A DNA stretch of 49,756 nucleotides from JBFGCM01 sp041581135. Its GTDB lineage: Bacteria; Actinomycetota; Acidimicrobiia; Spongiisociales; UBA5794. Position 1 is the stretch's first letter. Each line of letters begins with the position of its first letter. Position numbers and translations under genes: made by a program. The DNA lies in NCBI GenBank assembly GCA_041581135.1, contig JBFGCM010000016.1, positions 1 to 49,756 on the forward strand, in the 5' to 3' direction. Of the stretch, positions 1 through 7,472 are shown piece by piece. Below the pieces are notes generated by a model. That model did not search any database, was not told the origin of the DNA, and saw only the letters and a list, made by a program, of their open reading frames with translations.

Positions 1-489
1 CTCGGCGCCACCGTCTTCACCACGGTGAGCACCTCCGACAAGGCGGCCCTGGCCAAGGGTGCCGGGGCCGACCACGTCTTCAACTACGTGGAGCAGGACT
101 TCGTGGATGCCGTGATGTCGATCACCGCCGGTGAAGGGGTGGACGTCGTGTACGACGGCGTCGGCCAGGCGACGTTCATGGGCGGACTCGACGTGCTGCG
201 CACCCGGGGCACCATGGCCCTGTTCGGCCAGGCGAGCGGTCCGGTGCCCCCAATCGACCTGCAGGTCCTCAACCAGAAGGGGTCGCTGTTCGTGACCCGT
301 CCCACCCTGTTCCACCACATCGCCGATCCGGCCGAACGGGACCGCCGCTACGAGGACCTCTTCTCGTGGATCCGGTCCGGCAGCCTCGACATCCGCATCG
401 GCCAGCGCTACCCGCTCGCAGAGGCGGCCACCGCCCACCGCGACCTGGAGGAGCGGCGCACCACGGGCAAGTCACTGCTCATCCCCTGA
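1..489 (+). CDS. Quinone oxidoreductase / zinc-type alcohol dehydrogenase family, C-terminal part (5' truncated)
   Basis: The reading frame is open from base 1, so the gene starts outside the window and only the last 162 residues are present. They cover the second half of the NADPH-binding Rossmann domain and the C-terminal strands of the MDR fold. The segment LAKGAGADHVFNY, the GVDVVYDGVG stretch and the closing LEERRTTGKSLLIP are typical of QOR-type (CrtA/Qor) enzymes, which reduce quinones or enoyl groups with NADPH. No zinc ligands are visible in this part, consistent with the zinc-free quinone reductase branch. The next gene begins 4 nt after the stop, so the two may be co-transcribed. 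Substrate cannot be told. Confidence 0.85.
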   Translation, partial: LGATVFTTVSTSDKAALAKGAGADHVFNYVEQDFVDAVMSITAGEGVDVVYDGVGQATFMGGLDVLRTRGTMALFGQASGPVPPIDLQVLNQKGSLFVTRPTLFHHIADPAERDRRYEDLFSWIRSGSLDIRIGQRYPLAEAATAHRDLEERRTTGKSLLIP

Positions 490-493
490 CACC

Positions 494-1315
494 GTGACGG
501 CCGCACCAGGCGCCCCTCCGGTGATCGCCCTCGAGGGGGTCAGCGTCATCCGCGAGGGCAACCTGCTCCTGAACTCCGTCGACTGGCAGGTGCGCGCCCA
601 CGAGCGCTGGGTGGTGTTCGGGCCCAACGGAGCGGGGAAGACCACGCTGCTGCAGGTGGCGTCCGCCTACCTCTCGCCGAGCCGCGGGATCGTGGAGATC
701 CTGGGTGCGCGGCGCGGCAAGGTGGACATCCGGACCATTCGCGAGCACATCGGGTACGCCGGTGTCGCCATGGCCGCCATGGTGCGGCGCCACCTGCCGG
801 CGGTCGAGATCGTGGTGACCGGCAAACACGCCGCGTTCGTGGATTCCCGGTGGCACCACTACACCGATGCCGACTGGGCCCGCGCCCGTGCCCTGCTCGC
901 GCAGCTGCATGCCGGCGATCTGGAGCATCGCACGTTCGGGACCCTGTCGGCGGGGGAACGACAGCGAGTGATGATCGCGCGCAGCCTGATGCCGAGACCT
1001 TCGGTGTTGCTCCTGGACGAGGCCGCCACCGGCCTCGACCTCGGAGCCCGGGAACGGTTGGTGGCGGCGCTGGCGGATCTGGCCGACGACCCGGAGGCAC
1101 CGGCCACCGTGTTGGTCACTCACCACGTGGAGGAGATACCGCCCGGCTTCGACCATGTCCTGCTGCTCGCGGGCGGCGAAGTGCTGGCCGACGGGCCGCT
1201 CGACACGACCCTCACCTCGGAGACGGTATCGGCGTGCTTCGAAACGAACCTGGTGGTGGAGAAGATCGGTCGGCGGTACCGGGCGTGGAGTCCCGGTCAG
1301 TCGCCGGCAACGTAG
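494..1315 (+). CDS. ABC transporter ATP-binding protein
   Basis: A 273-residue ABC ATPase. Walker A is FGPNGAGKTTLL near residue 44, the signature is LSAGERQRVMIARSL, Walker B is SVLLLDEAATGLDL, and the switch histidine sits in LVTHHVEEIP. The order and the long C-terminal tail resemble the stand-alone iron-complex/ModF-like ATPases more than an importer subunit, and no permease or binding protein is next to it. The GTG at 494 is 4 nt past the upstream stop and lacks a good Shine-Dalgarno sequence, so translation may be coupled; a GTG at 521 is an alternative start. Its 3' end overlaps the convergent lipoprotein gene by 19 bp. Substrate is unknown. Confidence 0.88.
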   Translation: MTAAPGAPPVIALEGVSVIREGNLLLNSVDWQVRAHERWVVFGPNGAGKTTLLQVASAYLSPSRGIVEILGARRGKVDIRTIREHIGYAGVAMAAMVRRHLPAVEIVVTGKHAAFVDSRWHHYTDADWARARALLAQLHAGDLEHRTFGTLSAGERQRVMIARSLMPRPSVLLLDEAATGLDLGARERLVAALADLADDPEAPATVLVTHHVEEIPPGFDHVLLLAGGEVLADGPLDTTLTSETVSACFETNLVVEKIGRRYRAWSPGQSPAT

Positions 1316-1926
1316 AACTGCCAGGCCCCGTCTTCCCGAATGCCGACTCGGTAGCCGAGGTACCCGAACTCCTTGAACTGCTCGATCTCGTCTGTCGAGT
1401 AGATATCGGCGAGATGCGCCCAGTCGGCGTCGGTCGGATCGTCGGTGGCAAAGGCGGTGGGCCACACCCACAGGGCCATCATGGTGGGGCCCGAGGTGGG
1501 AAGGTCGACCTCCACCTCGCCGGATCGGGTCGGAGGTGTGCTAAGCAGCTCCACCAGGGTCGCCAGGACGGGCTCGCCTCGATTCTCGAGGTCCTGCCAG
1601 TACGTCAACGGGTCCCCCACCTCACCGAAGCTGTACATGAAGTCGTCGGCGAAGGTGGCCTTGAAGTCGAGGGTCTCGTAGTCGCACGCAGTGGCCGCGG
1701 CGACGAGTTCCACACGCGTCAGCGCCACGGGAACGGGCAGTTCGGGCTGCTCGGCGACGGCCCCTGGCATGCCACTGGCCGAGCACTCCTCAAAACCAGA
1801 GACGGTCGACGAGGAGGCGGTGGGCTCGGTGGTGACCTGGGTGATCGAGATGGTGGCGATCGTCCCTTCGTTGCCGCACGCCGAACCGATGAGGAGGACG
1901 GCAAAGATCACGAGTCGGCCCTTCAT
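1297..1926 (-). CDS. Putative secreted lipoprotein of unknown function
   Basis: About 209 residues. The start chosen is the ATG at 1926 because it opens a lipoprotein signal peptide (MKGRLVIFAVLLIGSACG) with the lipobox cysteine near residue 16; the open frame extends 34 codons upstream but without signal features. A TAGCCT box lies 8 nt upstream of this ATG, which fits a leaderless transcript. The mature part is acidic and contains a segment FKATFADDFMYSFGEVGDPLTYWQ that looks like the SnoaL/NTF2-like or DUF-type extracellular fold, but I do not recognise a named family. It is convergent with the ABC ATPase and divergent from the VOC gene. Confidence 0.7.
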   Translation of the reverse strand: MKGRLVIFAVLLIGSACGNEGTIATISITQVTTEPTASSSTVSGFEECSASGMPGAVAEQPELPVPVALTRVELVAAATACDYETLDFKATFADDFMYSFGEVGDPLTYWQDLENRGEPVLATLVELLSTPPTRSGEVEVDLPTSGPTMMALWVWPTAFATDDPTDADWAHLADIYSTDEIEQFKEFGYLGYRVGIREDGAWQFYVAGD

Positions 1927-1934
1927 GGCGGTGG

Positions 1935-1940
1935 AGGCTA
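1935..1940 (-). promoter_or_regulatory. Candidate -10 box (TAGCCT) for the lipoprotein gene, leaderless arrangement
   Basis: TAGCCT on the minus strand ends 8 nt before the ATG at 1926, the distance expected for transcription to begin at or next to the start codon. No convincing -35 is visible. The same arrangement recurs at several genes in the window. Confidence 0.45.
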
Positions 1941-1967
1941 GGCCGGAGCTCCACATATCCGTGAGAG

Positions 1968-1973
1968 TACGCT
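1968..1973 (+). promoter_or_regulatory. Candidate -10 box (TACGCT) for the VOC gene
   Basis: TACGCT lies 28 nt before the ATG at 2002, and an AGGAGG Shine-Dalgarno sequence (CAGGAGGACCAG) fills the short leader. Together they give a conventional leadered promoter divergent from the lipoprotein promoter. Confidence 0.4.
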
Positions 1974-2001
1974 CGGTGCGGCACGCACCCAGGAGGACCA
2001 G

Positions 2002-2790
2002 ATGCCCCAACCGACGTCGTACGCCCACGGAACGCCTTCATGGGTTGATCTGGCGACACCGGACCCCGACGCGGCGTCCAAGTTCTATGGCGAGTTGTTC
2101 GGATGGAAGCGGGTCGACGTGCCGACCGATCGCGGCACGTACTCGATGATGGTGGTCGGCGACAAGAACGTCGCCGCCATCTACGAGCAGCCCTCCCAGC
2201 AGCGTGACGCCGGGGTACCGGCGAACTGGACGGTCTTCATCTCGGTCGACGACGTCGATGCGGCCGCCGCCAAGGTCGCGGAGCTGGGCGGGACGATGCA
2301 TGCCGATCCGTTCGACATGATGGACTCGGGACGCATCGGCATCGTGCAGGACCCCACCGGGGCCTACTTCGCCATGTGGCAGGCCGGGACCCATCAGGGT
2401 GCCGAGCTGATCTACGAGAACAACACCATGGCGTGGCATGAGCTCAACACGAAGGACCCGGCGGCGGCGACCACGTTCTACACCGAACTGTTCGACCTGG
2501 AGCCTGTGGTGCAGGACATGGGCGACGCCGGCGAGTACACCACGTTGAAGAAGGGGGAAGCCCAGGTGGCCGGCATCATGGGCATGCCGCCCGGAATCCC
2601 CGACTTCGTTCCCTCCCACTGGCTCACCTACTTCGCCGTCTCCGACGTCGACGGCATCATCGCCAAGGCCAAGGAGCACGGCGCCCAGGCCACCACCGGC
2701 CCGATGGACGTCGAGGGCGTCGGCCGTTTCGCTGTGCTCACGGATCCGCAGGGTGGCGTGTTCGCGGTCATCTCGATGATCGAGATGTAG
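2002..2790 (+). CDS. Two-domain VOC family protein (glyoxalase/bleomycin-resistance fold, Rv0577/CFP32-like)
   Basis: 262 residues made of two VOC repeats. Each begins with a strand bearing an early histidine (GTPSWVDLATPDPDAASKFY, then TMAWHELNTKDPAAATTFY) and ends with a DPTGAYFAMW or DPQGGVFAVI strand. Length and layout match the actinobacterial Rv0577/CFP32 (TB27.3) group, whose members are often annotated as hydroxylases or glyoxalase-like proteins without a proven reaction. The first domain carries W and the second H at the position of the usual metal-binding residue, so metal binding may be one-sided. An AGGAGG sequence 7 nt upstream supports the start. Cytoplasmic; substrate unknown. 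Confidence 0.88.
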   Translation: MPQPTSYAHGTPSWVDLATPDPDAASKFYGELFGWKRVDVPTDRGTYSMMVVGDKNVAAIYEQPSQQRDAGVPANWTVFISVDDVDAAAAKVAELGGTMHADPFDMMDSGRIGIVQDPTGAYFAMWQAGTHQGAELIYENNTMAWHELNTKDPAAATTFYTELFDLEPVVQDMGDAGEYTTLKKGEAQVAGIMGMPPGIPDFVPSHWLTYFAVSDVDGIIAKAKEHGAQATTGPMDVEGVGRFAVLTDPQGGVFAVISMIEM

Positions 2791-2879
2791 AGCGAGCCTT
2801 CGATCACACCAGAGGGTTGCGCACCGAGATCGGGAACCGGCTGCTTCAGGACCAGCTTCACCAACCCTCTCCGGCCTGC

Positions 2880-3056
2880 CGGCCACAGACGACGCCACTG
2901 CCGGCGAAGGTGCTCCGCTTCTGGAATGAGGACGTCATCGATCGCACACTCGACGTCGTCCGGATCATCCCGCGCTCCGTCACCGATCATCGTTGCGACG
3001 GCAGAGCCTCGTTCGCCGAGCAACGAGGGTGGCGGGTCGGTGACCTGTCGCTCTGA
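2880..3056 (+). pseudogene. Remnant of a DUF559-type (vsr-like) endonuclease-domain gene
   Basis: Within this otherwise gene-free stretch (2791-3099) one frame reads KVLRFWNEDVIDRTLDVVRII at about 2907-2969. This is the hallmark C-terminal motif of DUF559 proteins (usually RVLRFWNNDVL...LDGVLEAI). Nothing recognisable of the N-terminal part (the QHPIGPYIVDF-like region or the E/D catalytic strand) can be read in any forward frame upstream, and the VOC stop is at 2790. I therefore read it as a decayed 3' end left by deletion. Boundaries are approximate. The rest of 2791-3099 shows nothing else I can support. Confidence 0.5.
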
Positions 3057-3099
3057 CAGCACTCCCTCTGCAAGTTGGGAATCGCCGGTTCAGAAGAAC

Positions 3100-4113
3100 T
3101 CAGTGGTCCTTGGCGGGGGCCTTCGGAACGAGGAACGGCATCATGTCCCGAAGCTGGGCGCCGACCTTCTCGATGGCCTGGTTCTGCTCGGCGGCGCGGC
3201 GACTGAGCAGGTTCTCGGCGCCGCTGCGGGACTCGGCGAGCCACTCCTCGGCGAATTCGCCGTTCTGGATCTCCCCCAGGATCTTCGACATCTCGGCGCG
3301 CGTCTCGTCGGTGACGATGCGCGGCCCGCGGGTGTAGTCGCCGTACTCGGCCGTGTCCGAGATCGAGTACCGCATCCACGACAAGCCACCCTCGTACAGC
3401 AGGTCGACGATGAGCTTCAGCTCGTGCAGCGTCTCGAAATAGGCCGACTCCGGCTGGTATCCGGCATCAACGAGAGTTGTGAACGCCGACTTGATCAGCT
3501 CCGACACGCCACCACAGAGGATGACCTGCTCGCCGAACAGGTCAGTCTCGGTCTCCTCCTTGAAGGTGGTCATGAGCACCCCGGCCCTGGTACCACCGTT
3601 GGCCCACGCGTACGAGAGCCCCAAGGCATGGGCGTTGCCCGTGTAGTCCTGGCGAATCGCGAGGAGCGACGGAACGCCGCTCCCTTCGGTGTACGTGCGC
3701 CGCACCAAGTGCCCGGGGCCCTTCGGAGCCACCATCAGCACGTCTACGTTCTCCGGCGGCGTGATCGCACCGAAGTGGATGTTGAAGCCGTGGGCGAACA
3801 ACAGCGCATCGCCCTCCTGGAGATGTGGGGCGATCTCCGCCTCGTACAAATCGGCCATGTGCTGATCGGGAACCAGCAACATCACCACGCTGGCCTCGGC
3901 AGCGGCCTCAGCCGGCGTCGCCACCCGCAGCCCGTTCTCCTCGGCCACTTGGCGACGCGACGATCCTTCCCGCAGTCCAACGATGACGTCCACACCGGAG
4001 TCGTTGAGGTTGTTGGCATGCGCGTGACCCTGGCTGCCGAACCCGATGATGGCAACGGTGCGGTTCGAGATGATCGACGGATCGGCGTCGTCGTCGTAGT
4101 AGATCTCAGCCAT
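3100..4113 (-). CDS. ilvC: Ketol-acid reductoisomerase (NADP+), class I
   Basis: A 337-residue KARI of usual class I length. It converts 2-acetolactate or 2-aceto-2-hydroxybutyrate to the dihydroxy acid in branched-chain amino acid synthesis, using NADPH and Mg2+. The Rossmann fingerprint is IIGFGSQGHAHANNL, the cofactor-specificity loop is GLREGSSRRQVAEENG, and the metal-binding helices appear in DLFGEQVILCGGV and FETLHELKLIVDLLYEGG. The ATG at 4113 follows an AAGGAG sequence at good spacing and starts at the conserved MAEIYYDDDAD; an upstream ATG at 4227 has no support. No other ilv gene is adjacent. A strong hairpin sits 80 nt upstream of the start. Confidence 0.96.
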   Translation of the reverse strand: MAEIYYDDDADPSIISNRTVAIIGFGSQGHAHANNLNDSGVDVIVGLREGSSRRQVAEENGLRVATPAEAAAEASVVMLLVPDQHMADLYEAEIAPHLQEGDALLFAHGFNIHFGAITPPENVDVLMVAPKGPGHLVRRTYTEGSGVPSLLAIRQDYTGNAHALGLSYAWANGGTRAGVLMTTFKEETETDLFGEQVILCGGVSELIKSAFTTLVDAGYQPESAYFETLHELKLIVDLLYEGGLSWMRYSISDTAEYGDYTRGPRIVTDETRAEMSKILGEIQNGEFAEEWLAESRSGAENLLSRRAAEQNQAIEKVGAQLRDMMPFLVPKAPAKDH

Positions 4114-4193
4114 GGGGTTCGGCTCCTTGATGGGACGTGCGGAGCGGGATGGTACCCACACCGTGGCATCGTCGGTCAACGTACGGACGCGAG

Positions 4194-4219
4194 CGTGGAG
4201 GGGCCGGAGCCCCTCCACG
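4194..4219 (-). terminator. Perfect 11-bp hairpin between the LVIVD gene and ilvC
   Basis: CGTGGAGGGGC at 4194-4204 and its exact reverse complement at 4209-4219 flank a CGGA loop. It lies 18 nt past the stop of the upstream minus-strand gene and about 80 nt before ilvC. There is no U-tract on either strand. It could end the LVIVD transcript or act as part of an ilvC leader. Confidence 0.6.
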
Positions 4220-4237
4220 TGTCGCATCGTCGATGTG

Positions 4238-6019
4238 TTACGGCGTGTCGAAGATGTACAAGCCGTGGTTACGACCGCTCGCTAGGACCACCTTCTCGCC
4301 GGATGGCAGGGTGTGCACGTAGATGCCCCAGAACGTGTCCGGCGGCTCGGCGCCGCCACCCCAGTGCGCGACTTCTACGGGAGTGCACCCGCCAAAGCCG
4401 TCTCCGGCGTCGCAGTCGGAGAAGTCCACGACGCGGACGCCCTCGTAGTACCACGCCCAGTAGGCGAGGTCTCCGTCGACAACCACGTTGTGGGCGTCCC
4501 TGGTACCCGCAGCTGCCGCGTTCTCAGGCGGCAGCGTGCGCTCAGTGGCGTACGTACCCACCTCGACGATGTTGGCCGGATCGGTCACATCGAGCACTCG
4601 CATGAAGCCCTCACCGTCCTCGAGCCCGGAAACGGCATCGACCGTCACCGTGAGCGAGCCGGTGATGGCGTCCCGCATCTCGGAGCCGAGCGTATGGCCA
4701 ATGAACGCGCCAGGAATCGTGATGACGTCGGCAGTGCCGGCCGCCATATCGATGATGCCGTCGCCGCGGGCGGCATCGTTGAACACGATGTACGCGTCGT
4801 ACCCGGCGGCCTGGGCGTTGGCGGCCTTGGTGGAGAAGAAGCACGCCCCACGCTCGACCAGCACCACGTCAGCAGCGCCGCCGGGGGCCGAATCGAAGTC
4901 GTCGGGACTACACCCGAAGCTCGCCGCCACCGATACCACGTCTCCCGGTGTCGGGAACGTGGTGAGTGCGTCGGGACCGAAGAGAGCGGTACCGATCTTG
5001 TTGGTGCCGGGAGCGCCGTCGATGGTCGAATCCATGAACTCCGCGAACTTCGACTGGTCCTCGTCACCCAAGATCACCAAGGAGCCGTCCGCACTCGGCA
5101 CTGCAACGTGACCGTTGCCCTCGGGCGGCAGCCCACTCAGATCCGGGTTCGGATACTCGCTGTCCCCGAGGAACACAGGGTTGGCCGGGTCGGTCACGTC
5201 CAGTAGCACGAGACCGGCATCCCAGTACGACAGGTACGCGATGAAGGCACCGTCATTCTCCTGCACCCACACATCGTGGAGGAACAGGTTGGCACCCTCG
5301 ACCTCGTCTGCGAGGTCCGATGGCCAGTCGGCCTGGCCCGTCCTGGCGATCTCCTTCGGGCTCTGCGGCTTGGTGATGTCCACGACGATCACGTCGTCGA
5401 GCGCCACGTCATCTACCGCGAGGAGATAGGCATTGCCACCTCCGTCTTCCCAGATGTAGGTGTTGTGGATCCCGTTCGCCTTCGGCAGGAAGTTCTGCTT
5501 CAGCGCGTGTGGCTTCGTCGGGTCGCTGACATCGAAGATGTCGATTCCACCCCTGCCGGAGTTGCCTGAAACGCCGTTCGAGACCAGCCTCGGGATGAAG
5601 TCCGTCCCGCATTGCTCATTGGTGCGAACCAGGATGTCCCCGCTCCACTTCTTCGTGTTCAACGTTGCCGCTTTCACGTCGTTGTTGCGGGTACCCGGAC
5701 TTGCCGGAATGAACGCAGCCAGTTCAGGATTCGTCGGATCGCTGATGTCGATCACCCGTACCCCTGTGATGTCGAACGAGCACACCGGATTGTGGAACGC
5801 GCCGAGGTAGGCGTAGTCGCCCAACGCCCAGACGTCGGTGGTGTGACCGTCCAGATTCACCTCGAACTGACCGAGCAGATCGAGCGTCGCCGAGGGCTCC
5901 GGTTCCGGCGGATCCTGGTCAGAGTGCGTCGCGGTGGCTGGTGCAGCAACCAGGACGACGAGCATGAGCGACAGCGCGGCAAAGGACACCTGCAGTCGCT
6001 TCCCTACAGATTGACCCAT
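4238..6019 (-). CDS. Secreted LVIVD-repeat protein with an inserted PA domain
   Basis: About 593 residues from the ATG at 6019, which has AGGAGG 6 nt upstream and opens a signal peptide (QVSFAALSLMLVVLVAAPATA). The body is a beta-propeller built of LVIVD-type repeats, recognisable as VRVIDISDPTNP, IDIFDVSDPTKP, VIVVDITKPQSP, LVLLDVTDPANP and MRVLDVTDPANI. A protease-associated (PA) domain interrupts the propeller around residues 340-440 (VERGACFFSTKAANAQAAGYDAYIV type core). Such proteins are extracellular or surface binding propellers; no catalytic residues are evident. Paired cysteines suggest disulfides. It stands alone between thrC-like and ilvC on the same strand with no evident functional link. 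Confidence 0.85.
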   Translation of the reverse strand: MGQSVGKRLQVSFAALSLMLVVLVAAPATATHSDQDPPEPEPSATLDLLGQFEVNLDGHTTDVWALGDYAYLGAFHNPVCSFDITGVRVIDISDPTNPELAAFIPASPGTRNNDVKAATLNTKKWSGDILVRTNEQCGTDFIPRLVSNGVSGNSGRGGIDIFDVSDPTKPHALKQNFLPKANGIHNTYIWEDGGGNAYLLAVDDVALDDVIVVDITKPQSPKEIARTGQADWPSDLADEVEGANLFLHDVWVQENDGAFIAYLSYWDAGLVLLDVTDPANPVFLGDSEYPNPDLSGLPPEGNGHVAVPSADGSLVILGDEDQSKFAEFMDSTIDGAPGTNKIGTALFGPDALTTFPTPGDVVSVAASFGCSPDDFDSAPGGAADVVLVERGACFFSTKAANAQAAGYDAYIVFNDAARGDGIIDMAAGTADVITIPGAFIGHTLGSEMRDAITGSLTVTVDAVSGLEDGEGFMRVLDVTDPANIVEVGTYATERTLPPENAAAAGTRDAHNVVVDGDLAYWAWYYEGVRVVDFSDCDAGDGFGGCTPVEVAHWGGGAEPPDTFWGIYVHTLPSGEKVVLASGRNHGLYIFDTP

Positions 6020-6115
6020 GGCGAACCTCCTCGGGCGTCGGGATTCGGGCCTCGCAAGGGATGCCGCCAGACCCGACATGTCACCCCATGTCTACTCCTT
6101 GAGCCCGGGGCGCGT

Positions 6116-6127
6116 CGGGTCGACCCG
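6116..6127. repeat. 12-bp perfect palindrome downstream of the threonine-synthase-like gene
   Basis: CGGGTCGACCCG lies 24 nt past the stop of the thrC-like gene and about 100 nt upstream of the LVIVD gene start. It may be an operator for the latter or the core of a weak terminator for the former; nothing decides between them. Confidence 0.3.
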
Positions 6128-6150
6128 TGGCCACCCGAGTTCCGCCTCCG

Positions 6151-7365
6151 TCAACCTGCCAGAGCCTTCCAATCGACCGGCATGTCGAGCCGCGGCAGCT
6201 CGGTGCCGAGCACCTCGACGTACTTCTGGGCGGCGCCGGTGTTGAACACGACGATCTCCTCGCCGGCATCGACGGTCCCGTCGGCCACCATCTGTTCCAA
6301 GACGGCCAGGCAGGCTCCGGCTTCGGGACACATCGCCACCCCTTCCAGCTCGGCGGCGCGCCGTGCCCAATAGAGCAACCGATCCTCGTCGGCGGCGAGC
6401 GCCGCCCCACCGGACTCGCGCACCGCGTCGAGGATCATGAAGTCGCCCACCGCCACGGGCACCCGCAGCCCGCTCGCCGCGGTGTGCGGGTTCGGAAACG
6501 GCTCGGCGAAACGCTCCCCGGCCGCGAAGGCGGCGGCGATAGGTGCACAGCCGGCGGCCTGGCAGGAGACCATCCGTGGGAGCCCAGGGTCCTCCAGCCA
6601 GCCAAGCGCCTCGAGTTCGGCGAACGCCTTCCACATGCCGATGAGCCCGGTGCCGCCGCCCGTGGGATAGAGGATCACGTCGGGAAGCCGCCAGCCGAGC
6701 TGCTCGGCGAGCTCCAAGCCCATCGTCTTCTTGCCCTCGATGCGATAGGGCTCCTTGAGCGTCGACACATCGAACCACGCCATCGGCTCTGCGCCCTCAC
6801 GCACGACGGCGCCACAATCGTTGATGAGACCGTCGACCAGGTACGCCCGGGCGCCGTGATTGGCCGCCTCCATCTGGTTGACCACTGGGGTGTCGGCCGG
6901 CATGAAGACCCACGCCTCCAGTCCGGCCCGGGCCGCGTAAGCCGCCAACGCGCCGCCGGCGTTGCCGGCGGTGGGAATGGCGAGGCGGGTGGCGCCGAGC
7001 TCCTTGGCACGACTCACCGCCATCGCCAGACCGCGCGCCTTGAACGACCCGGTGGGAAGCTGGGACTCGTCCTTGATCAGCAGGCCGGCCACGCCGAGCT
7101 CGGCTGCGAGCCGGTCACAGCGCAGCACCGGCGTCATGCCTTCCCCCAGGCTGACCACATTGGAGGCGTGCTCCACCGGCAGCAGCTCGCGATAGCGCCA
7201 CATGGTGGGCTCCCGTGCCTCCACCTGGTCGCGGCTCACGGCCCGACCTATCGCATCGAGGTCGTAGCGCACCCACAGCGGCCTGCCCTCGTGAGTGGTC
7301 TGCAGCCGATCGTGGGGCAGCACGGTGCCATCGATGGCGGCTTCGAGGTGGGTGACGAACGACAC
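6151..7365 (-). CDS. thrC: Threonine synthase-like PLP enzyme lacking the N-terminal zinc-binding cysteines
   Basis: About 404 residues, fold-type II PLP enzyme. The PLP lysine is in PTGSFKARGLA, the phosphate loop is PTGGGTGLIG, and PTAGNAGGALAAYAARAG is the substrate loop. Threonine synthases of this group convert O-phosphohomoserine to threonine. The N-terminus reads VSFVTHLEAAIDG where homologues have THLEC..CG, so the usual zinc/cysteine motif is missing. I chose the GTG at 7365 because homologues begin at this SFVTHLE segment and a TATGGT box lies 8 nt upstream, fitting a leaderless start. The frame stays open to 7446. It is divergent from the large regulator. A related threonine/serine dehydratase-like activity is possible. 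Confidence 0.82.
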   Translation of the reverse strand: MSFVTHLEAAIDGTVLPHDRLQTTHEGRPLWVRYDLDAIGRAVSRDQVEAREPTMWRYRELLPVEHASNVVSLGEGMTPVLRCDRLAAELGVAGLLIKDESQLPTGSFKARGLAMAVSRAKELGATRLAIPTAGNAGGALAAYAARAGLEAWVFMPADTPVVNQMEAANHGARAYLVDGLINDCGAVVREGAEPMAWFDVSTLKEPYRIEGKKTMGLELAEQLGWRLPDVILYPTGGGTGLIGMWKAFAELEALGWLEDPGLPRMVSCQAAGCAPIAAAFAAGERFAEPFPNPHTAASGLRVPVAVGDFMILDAVRESGGAALAADEDRLLYWARRAAELEGVAMCPEAGACLAVLEQMVADGTVDAGEEIVVFNTGAAQKYVEVLGTELPRLDMPVDWKALAG

Positions 7366-7373
7366 GGCGCCGC

Positions 7374-7379
7374 ACCATA
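7374..7379 (-). promoter_or_regulatory. Candidate -10 box (TATGGT) for the threonine-synthase-like gene
   Basis: TATGGT on the minus strand is 8 nt before the GTG at 7365. This is the same spacing as other leaderless candidates in the window and it supports the shorter start. Confidence 0.45.
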
Positions 7380-7472
7380 GGCGGCCATCCTGGCATGCGT
7401 CGTCGGGAGGCGCCGTGAGCGCAAGGACCGCACCCACCGATACCATGTTCCAAATGAAGACGGGCAGGGCCC

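Noticed and set aside
2926..4605. 559-aa plus-strand frame across ilvC and the LVIVD gene
   Set aside because: It runs antisense through two well-supported genes and starts in the DUF559 remnant; no coding signal of its own.
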